Of a stretch of 64,000 nt of DNA, positions 57,736 to 64,000 are shown one piece after another. The notes beneath the pieces are model-generated. The model was given only the letters and a program-made list of their open reading frames with translations. It was not told the DNA's origin and did no database searches. The stretch's first letter is position 1, and every line of letters starts with the position of its first letter. Source of the stretch: Choanephora cucurbitarum (lineage: Eukaryota > Mucoromycota > Mucoromycetes > Mucorales > Choanephoraceae); NCBI GenBank assembly GCA_025331435.1, contig JAIWNI010000060.1, positions 62,001-126,000 on the forward strand, in the 5' to 3' direction. Position numbers and translations under genes: made by a program.

Positions 57736-60598
57736 ATATGTATAAATAGAGAAAGTAACTAAAAAAGAAAGAAGGGAAAAAAGAAGAAGAAGAGCGAGAG
57801 AAAATAAACGAAACAAAGAATATAAACCAAAAAAGGATTACACTAATTTTTTTTTAGGGAGGAAAATAACTGGACCCCAGTTTGCTCGATTGTAATACAC
57901 AGCCACTCCAAACGCAAGTTTATGCAGCAGTAACAAAGCGCGAAAGAGAGGGAAAGAGAGATAAGCTTGGGCTTACATCACACCCAGTCTAGTGTAACCT
58001 ATCTTCATGTAATTTTTTTTTGTTTGGCTCTTTAATCCTGCAAAACTTACACACGCACACAAGGTAGTACAATCTTTTTTTTTTTTGAATCAAGTTTGAG
58101 TCATGTTACAATGTTATCTTTTTCGTGCAATTGTGCAAACTTAGAAACCAATTCCATGCTGTATGTACATATTTATTAGGCATGATGCAAGAGAATAGAG
58201 GAAATGAGAGAGTTGAGTTGAATTTATAGTCTTTTAGTCAGTACCAAAAAAAAAAAGAAAAACTTGACGAATGAGGATGGAGAAGAGTTTGACTTGAAAG
58301 AGGAAGATCAAGTTTTTACCCCTCGATGTTGCAGATCTCAACATGTAATTTGATCTCAAGCATACGAAAAAAGCAACAACAACACTATCAAGAGAGAGAC
58401 AATGATGATACTGCCAAGAAGACTTATTGAAGAAAAATACAAGTTTGAGGACGAAAGCGATCTGCCGATCCATGTAAAGAAGATGAACACCCAAGATGCT
58501 GCTATACAGTTTACCTCATCATAAATGACAGCCTAAACGCAGCTCAAGCAAAAGAGACTGTAAAGAGAACACGAGGCTACTCTAGAGAGGAGTATGGATA
58601 GGAAACAGAAGTTTCTGGGACCTACAATCTAATTGCAGAAATTAATGAAACAGTGTTAAATGAAGCGACAAAGTGTCCTACTAATACTTCTGAAGATCTT
58701 AAGGTTTGCTTCATAATGAATTGACCAGTTAAGAAACAGTGAGTTTCAAGCAAAGTTTCAGTTTGTCAAGCAACGTTCTCTTGAGAGATTAAGACTGCAT
58801 ATCAATACGTGAAATAGTGGGTAGAGAGCAGATAGGAAATAGACAAGTCATCTGTCGTTGACAGGTCTGTACTATCATATCAATCTAAGGTACCTATGTA
58901 ACTGTCAAAAAAAAATTATCATTCCTCCTTCTCTATGCAATTACGTGCTTGAGCGACCTCTACACCTGAATTTTGGTAGTTAAAAATGAAGTATGTTAAG
59001 TACAGTATCCCCATTATTGATGTAAATCTTTGAGTTGATGCAATACGTCACTGCCAAACCTAAACATTACATGTACCAGGAGCAATAGGACAGCTTGAGC
59101 TTGTTTTGCTTTATTTACATGCTAGTCATATTTTATAAATTTAATCTTCAATTTATCGAACTATCTAAACATTAGTCTTTGAGTAGAGCGTTCAGACATA
59201 GAATCCGAATGGATTTGTTCAAGTAGCTAGTTTAAGAACTAGCATAGCGGCTGATTACTGTTCTTTTTCTTCCCTGAAGGGCTCTGCTATTTTAAATTGC
59301 TTGATTGAGAGATTGACACAGGCTAGATGTAATGTAATATCCTTCAATTGGTTCATTCAGTAGTCATTTCGTTAAGGAGTACTGATATTCTTGAAAGATG
59401 TACTCTACTATTGAGTATGACTTATAAATCAGACACTCTTTCATTAAACCAATTTGCTCTATCGGCTCTATGAAAGTCCCAATAGTGGCAAAAAATAGTT
59501 AAAAACGTTTAAGAAAACTGATTTATCTGTTTTGGTTTAGTGAAGATATATTTTTTAATTCAAATTATTATCTCATATTTATCGTCAATGCCAATTTCAA
59601 GCAATGATAAACAAAACGTAAAAAGCATTTAGTACTTTGGAAAACGCACTCGTAAAATCGACTTTGCAGCAGACTACAAGAAAAGCGTCTGGCTATAAAG
59701 AACTCAGTATATTTGAGAGCAAGAAATGTTATCTTTGAGCCATCAAGAATGCATCAGCAGAAAAAAAAGACAAGTAAACTTGGTATAAACAGTTTACCTA
59801 TTAGCGAGTACGATTTATCATGACACAACAACAAGTCTGTTACTTTTGATGGATACTCCTCATAATCATGAAATTCCTGAATACCTTCGACTTGACACAG
59901 TAGATGTATAGGCAAACCCTTTTTAAAAGACTTGAAAGTTTTGAGCAAGTTGAATAATGACACTCTCATGAGCCATACTTAAGCTATTAGAATAAGCTAT
60001 TGGCAGTGCATCAAGTAGTCGCCATTTGCTGATAAACGACTCTGCATAAGCGGAAAACATGTTGATCTTAAATGCGATTATCTTCTATACCAACACTGGA
60101 TAAATTATTCTGTTTGTTTTTATAGATAAAGCAACCACTAAAAATGGCGTAAAATGCAGTGGTAGTCTTACTTGCTTGTAATAAAGTAGTAGTAAACGCT
60201 AGCAGCACAACAAAAACCATGAAATAACCTAGTAGATGCTGTTGATTTCGTAACTTTTTTTTCTTATAGCAAGATTCCTTGTAAGCGACATGCAACAAGA
60301 CGATTACTTTGGTGTAAGAAGAAGAAAAAAAGGGCATTCAATTAGAGCAAAGGTCCATTAAGCCTCTACAGGCTATTGTGTTCACTTTTGTTATATCCTA
60401 AAAATAAGGGCTTGCTTTGAACCAGTCCTGAACATCTCTGCTTGTTTCAGAAAAAATAACATAGATTCCATAGGCAGCATCACTATGATGCACATACTTA
60501 CTAGAATTATAGAATCAACTTGCTTCGTTCTGGAACTTACCAGAGGTAGTACATGTTCACATTTATGCATCTATTTCCATTTTGGGTAATCCCTGTTC
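57736..60598. other. spacer with decayed MITE, no gene seen
   Basis: No supportable gene. It contains the third MITE-like copy (59356-59460). Frames of up to 89 codons (for example 60068-60337, minus) have no recognisable content. The last part is the Hsp20 promoter. Confidence 0.45.
59356..59460. mobile_element. Tc1/mariner-like MITE, copy 3 (decayed)
   Basis: Left end CAGTAGTCATTTCGTTAAGG and core ATATTCTTGAAAGATGTACT closely follow the copy at 5692, including the shared TATTGAG and ACACTCTT blocks. The right terminal repeat is too diverged to place exactly, so the end is approximate. Confidence 0.5.
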
Positions 60599-60675
60599 GA
60601 ATTTTCTCGAACTAACTCTTCCTTATCTTTTTTTTTCTGGAATTCTCGAGTGTGATTTAAAGAACAGTATAAATA
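60599..60675 (+). promoter_or_regulatory. heat-shock elements and TATA box of Hsp20 gene
   Basis: 60599-60611 reads GAATTTTCTCGAA, a perfect GAAnnTTCnnGAA heat-shock element. A second partial element, TTCTGGAATTCTCGAG, lies at 60635-60650. A TATA box (TATAAATA) is at 60668-60675, about 55 bp before the ATG. This arrangement fits Hsf1-driven induction. Confidence 0.8.
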
Positions 60676-60729
60676 AGTAGTGTTACCTTCAACTGACTTC
60701 TCTTTAAAACGACAGAATATCTAAACACA

Positions 60730-61275
60730 ATGTCACTCACTCAACGCTTTATCTCTGATGCTTTCCGTGATATGCAACGGGCCATGGCCATGTTTGAACA
60801 ACCACTCTATAACACAGCACGTCGTTCTATGCTGGCAAGTCCCCATGGCCTTACCAATCAATTGACGCGATACCCTGCTACCGATATGGTGGAACGCTCT
60901 AATAGCTTTGAACTCAAGGTGGAGTTACCTGGTTTTGACAAGGATAAAATCAAGATTGAATTGGCTGACAGTCGTACCTTAGTCTTAACTGGTGAGCACA
61001 AGGAAGAACATAGCACAAGCCCTGAACAGACTTCTCGACAGACAAACACCGAAGAAAAGCAGCTGGACACAACTGATACACAAGAAAAGGCATTGGCTCA
61101 ACCAAATGGTCAATGGTGGATGAAAGAAAGAGTCCAAAGCTCGTTCTCAAGGTCCTTCTCTTTCCCTACACCAATCAATGCAGAGAACATCAAGGCCTCC
61201 TTTAACAATGGTGTACTTGAGATCGTGGTGCCAAAGACAACTGAAGACCAGACAAAACGTATTGACATTCAGTAA
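60730..61275 (+). CDS. small heat-shock protein (Hsp20 / alpha-crystallin)
   Basis: A single-exon 181-aa frame, as usual for rapidly induced heat-shock genes. An N-terminal arm (1-50) is followed by an alpha-crystallin domain from about 52 (MVERSNSFELKVELPGFDKD, then LADSRTLVLTGEHKEE) to FNNGVLEIVVPK near the end, with the hallmark GVLEI. About 35 residues rich in Thr/Gln/Glu are inserted in the domain, between HKEEH and the strand SSFSRSFSFP; similar loops occur in fungal Hsp30/Hsp16-type proteins. The C-terminal IDI fits the I-x-I oligomerisation motif. It holds unfolding proteins without ATP. Heat-shock elements and a TATA box lie directly upstream. Identity is certain by sequence; the exact orthologue is not. 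Confidence 0.95.
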   Translation: MSLTQRFISDAFRDMQRAMAMFEQPLYNTARRSMLASPHGLTNQLTRYPATDMVERSNSFELKVELPGFDKDKIKIELADSRTLVLTGEHKEEHSTSPEQTSRQTNTEEKQLDTTDTQEKALAQPNGQWWMKERVQSSFSRSFSFPTPINAENIKASFNNGVLEIVVPKTTEDQTKRIDIQ

Positions 61276-63238
61276 AGTATGGGCCATTCTGTAGTATAGT
61301 CTTGCCTATGTAAATAATAAAAAGTATATACCTGAATTGTAAACACAAAGAGGGTTGGTTCTATATTCTAAGCGCTATTTTTATCCTACACTCTATATTT
61401 ACTTCTAAAATGCAAGGCCTTTTAAAGATAAGAAAAGTTTATCAGAGATCAACAGCTTACTCAGTGTTTTTTTCTCCATAAAAAAAAAGCTTACTCAGTG
61501 TAATTGAATTGATAAAAAAAAAGACAACTGTAGTACCAGAAATAAACCTGATGTTTTCATTTGAACCTCCGTTATGTAAAAAAAAAACTGTGTTTCAAAC
61601 TGACTTTCGGAATTCTTTCGTTTTTTAGTTTTCAGGCAATCAGATGTTCACATTTTGTACCTTTGTTCTGGGATCTGGAAAGTTTAAAAAAAAAAAATAA
61701 GCCCTAACGTGTCCCTCTTGACATAAGGCAGGGGAACGACTTTACGTTGAAAGCTGAAGGATTGTTTTCAGGTAGCCGTTATGTAATTTTTTCTTATAAC
61801 AAAGATATCCATGTTGAATTGAATTCTTATATAGTATGTACAAAAGAAGAGATAGCACTATTTTTGGCACTAGCATCTTCAGGTAGTAAAACTCAGCCGA
61901 TTCAAGGGACAGTTGACAATGAGTAGAGTTATACAGAAATGCTGTCGTGTGTGTGTGTATGTGTTGTTTTTTTCTTTTTTGACATTCCTTCTAAATTAGG
62001 ATGACTGTAAATTCTACCTCTTCTGATAAACATCTGACTAGTTAAAAAGAAGATAGTTTTGTGTCAAAGATAACCTGTGTTCTATTGTATTAGAAAAAAA
62101 AAGAGAGAACAAGTGTATTGTTTTTAGTCACTTGAAACTTTCATTTATTGTCTTCTCCTTTTGTGGTTATTCCTTGTTTCATGTAGATAACCGTTCCTCC
62201 TTGATAATCTGAAAGTAAGTTATGTAGAAGGTTCATCAAGCCACAGTACTCAACATGTGTGCTGAAATAAACTGAAAAGGTGTTTATTTTTCATTGTTTG
62301 GCTTGAATAAGTCAAACATGAAACTCCAAAGAAATCATTAGAGAAATCCGTATCGTTAAATCAAGGCACAAATGATTCTCTAAAGGTTTTCTTTGTTTAG
62401 AATAAAACAAAGACAATGATAGGTTTCAAATCTAAAAAAAAGAAGGTTCGGATCACTGTACCGGTGTACCTGAAGATATTCATGCGATTTCTTCAAGATA
62501 CACAATGGTGTGATCCTTTTGGTTAAACCTCAGATTGAGTGGCTGTTTTATCATGCTTCTCGACAGAATCAAAGGCACGATACTGTTAAGCAAAGAGACG
62601 CAAGGGTTGGTCTGTGTATAAGCACAAAAAAGGGCTTTGCTTTTTGTTTTTTGAGAATAACAGCATATGAGAATTTCTGTACACCAAAGAATTATCACTG
62701 TTATTTCCAACAACTCTGAAAATGATCTTTCTTTCCCCTTTTTCCTTTCTCTCTCTCTTTCTTTCTTCTTTATTCTAGGCTTATCACCATAACTTTTCTT
62801 TCCCTTCTTAACTAAAGTTTGCTTTGACTTTACACATCGCTTTTTTCTTTTACGGTTTTTTTTCTCTTTGGTATTTTAGTAGTCGATTACACAGAAAAAA
62901 AATTTTTTTTTAACTTGTTATTTCAGCAATCAAATCGCTTAAGTGAATGGATTTCCGAATTTGTAAATTCAAAAAAAAAGAGGGTTAAAGTTGAACGGAA
63001 GCCGGAATGAAAAAAAAAAAAATAGGTGGACATGTGGTCTTTCAGGTTATCATATTAAAGCAACAAAATGAGGCCCATTCTCTCTTCTTTCTTTTTTCTC
63101 TCTCTCTCTTTCTTTTAAATTATAACCCCACAAATACCCTTTCTCTTTTTTGTTATTTCTATATTTTCCCTATTAAAAAAAAGAGAGCAACGTTAACTTA
63201 TTTCCAAAAAAAAATTTCATTCTATAAAATAATAAACA
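61276..63238. other. intergenic region
   Basis: No coding content supported. It contains homopolymer runs, a GT run near 61950, and A-run/T-run junctions near 62895-62912 and 63205. CT-rich stretches from 62720 onward and 63080-63170 probably belong to the leader of the ankyrin gene that starts at 63239. Confidence 0.45.
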
Positions 63239-64000
63239 ATGTCTACTGTAGCAGTAGTATCACCCAAGTCTCACCATCATGCAACATCAAAACCGTGCAC
63301 TTCCACCAGTTGTTGTTCCCCTTCTCGCCTCTGGAAGACAATTCAACTCTTGATCCAGACAAACAACCGAGATGAATTCCGCAAACTCTGTGGAGACAGC
63401 ATCAAACAACCTCATGTTGTCCGTGTCATTCTCTCCTCTCGCCTGTCGAACAACCCACTTGTCTACAAGAGCACCATCACCATTGACCGTCGTTTGACTG
63501 ACAAGTTTGGCAAACTGACAGCCACCGACCTCAACGCGCTTGAGTTGGCCCTCTTACAGAAGCATGAACATATCGCCTATATTCTCCTTCAGACCCTTAA
63601 ACAGCATGCCACCCCTTCCGAATCGAAACAGTTTTTGAATCATCAATGGGGTAAACAGGGCAATACAGCATTGCATCTGGCTGCCTTCTGGGGTATGTCG
63701 AAACTTGTACGACTCATGTTAGAGATGGAGGCTGACCCTTTTGTGAAGAACAATCGTCAACTCAGACCTATCGATTGTACTACCCATTCTGACACAATCC
63801 AGCTTTTGGAACAAAAGAAAACAGTGACCAAACGTCCCAGTCTGTTACTCAGAAAAGCAGAAGAGACCATGATGTTGTCACTTGGTATCTCAGAGCCTGA
63901 GCCAGTCAGTCAACTCTTTGTGCCTACTAAAGTGGACATGGATCTCTCTCGACTATCTCCACTCTCATTCTCTTCTTCCTCTTCCTCCTCCTCTGCTTCT
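63239..64000 (+). CDS. ankyrin-repeat protein, partial (runs off window)
   Basis: An open frame from ATG at 63239 continues without a stop to the end of the window (254 codons shown), so only the N-terminal part is seen. The first ATG after an AT-rich leader was taken. Residues about 45-120 contain an ankyrin-like segment (TATDLNALELALLQKHEHIA), and about 135-175 a clear repeat, GNTALHLAAFWGMSKLVRLM followed by LEMEADPFVKNN. After about 185 it becomes Ser-rich (poly-Ser at the edge). C-ending codons are frequent, suggesting good expression. Ankyrin proteins bind partners; no enzyme domain is seen in this part. It resembles the adaptor at 39670 only in domain type. Confidence 0.8.
   Translation, partial: MSTVAVVSPKSHHHATSKPCTSTSCCSPSRLWKTIQLLIQTNNRDEFRKLCGDSIKQPHVVRVILSSRLSNNPLVYKSTITIDRRLTDKFGKLTATDLNALELALLQKHEHIAYILLQTLKQHATPSESKQFLNHQWGKQGNTALHLAAFWGMSKLVRLMLEMEADPFVKNNRQLRPIDCTTHSDTIQLLEQKKTVTKRPSLLLRKAEETMMLSLGISEPEPVSQLFVPTKVDMDLSRLSPLSFSSSSSSSSAS

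Noticed and set aside
57619..57816. Upstream extension of the phosphodiesterase start with a hydrophobic leader
   Set aside because: The hydrophobic residues come from translating the CT-rich leader; the downstream ATG at 57735 makes a normal start. Not excluded.
1..64000. CRISPR array, prophage, IS element or bacterial operon
   Set aside because: Spliced genes, TATA boxes and fungal proteins show eukaryotic nuclear DNA; no spaced palindromic repeats were seen.

Overview
The window reads as nuclear DNA of an early-diverging filamentous fungus, most likely Mucoromycota. The reasons are AT-rich spacers, pyrimidine-rich leaders before start codons, many 45-70 nt GT-AG introns, and fungal proteins (secreted GMC oxidoreductase, Ser/Thr-rich wall protein, Mad1, class I phosphodiesterase). 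The phylum is inferred from style and protein character; no rRNA or marker gene is present. All multi-exon models were spliced by hand and checked for reading phase.

Layout. 0-10 kb is gene-poor and carries an eight-exon gene for a seven-helix membrane protein (3551-5144), a Tc1/mariner-like MITE (5692-5794) and a broken Helitron helicase (about 7030-9512). 10.5-15.5 kb holds a secreted GMC oxidoreductase converging on a secreted repeat-rich surface protein. 15.5-23.9 kb is mostly empty except for a SWIM-RING protein and a second, decayed MITE. 23.9-34.1 kb is compact: secreted alkaline phosphatase, an ornithine cyclodeaminase/mu-crystallin family enzyme, a TRIC-like channel protein, a small CRIB (Cdc42-effector) protein, a 15-exon CEP104-like gene and an orphan acidic protein. 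34.1-39.6 kb shows no supportable gene.

39.7-57.7 kb is the second dense island: ankyrin protein, Snf1/AMPK-like kinase, a small membrane-protein candidate, a TMEM198-type multispan protein, a polyproline scaffold-like protein, Mad1 with an unusual repetitive acidic tail, a Ser-rich protein with an RVxF-type motif, and a cyclic-nucleotide phosphodiesterase. 57.7-64 kb is sparse, with a heat-shock-element-driven Hsp20 gene, a decayed MITE and the start of another ankyrin gene that runs off the window.

The genes do not form one pathway. Themes are signalling (kinase, PDE, CRIB effector, possible receptor), microtubule/mitosis (CEP104, Mad1) and secreted or cell-surface functions. Two convergent pairs have stop codons only 12 and 14 bp apart. 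The least expected items are the hidden seven-helix gene, CEP104 in a presumably non-flagellate lineage, the CRIB motif split by a GC-AG intron and a 16-nt exon, the Mad1 tail repeats, and the MITE family. I did not find a convincing wholly new multi-gene system.
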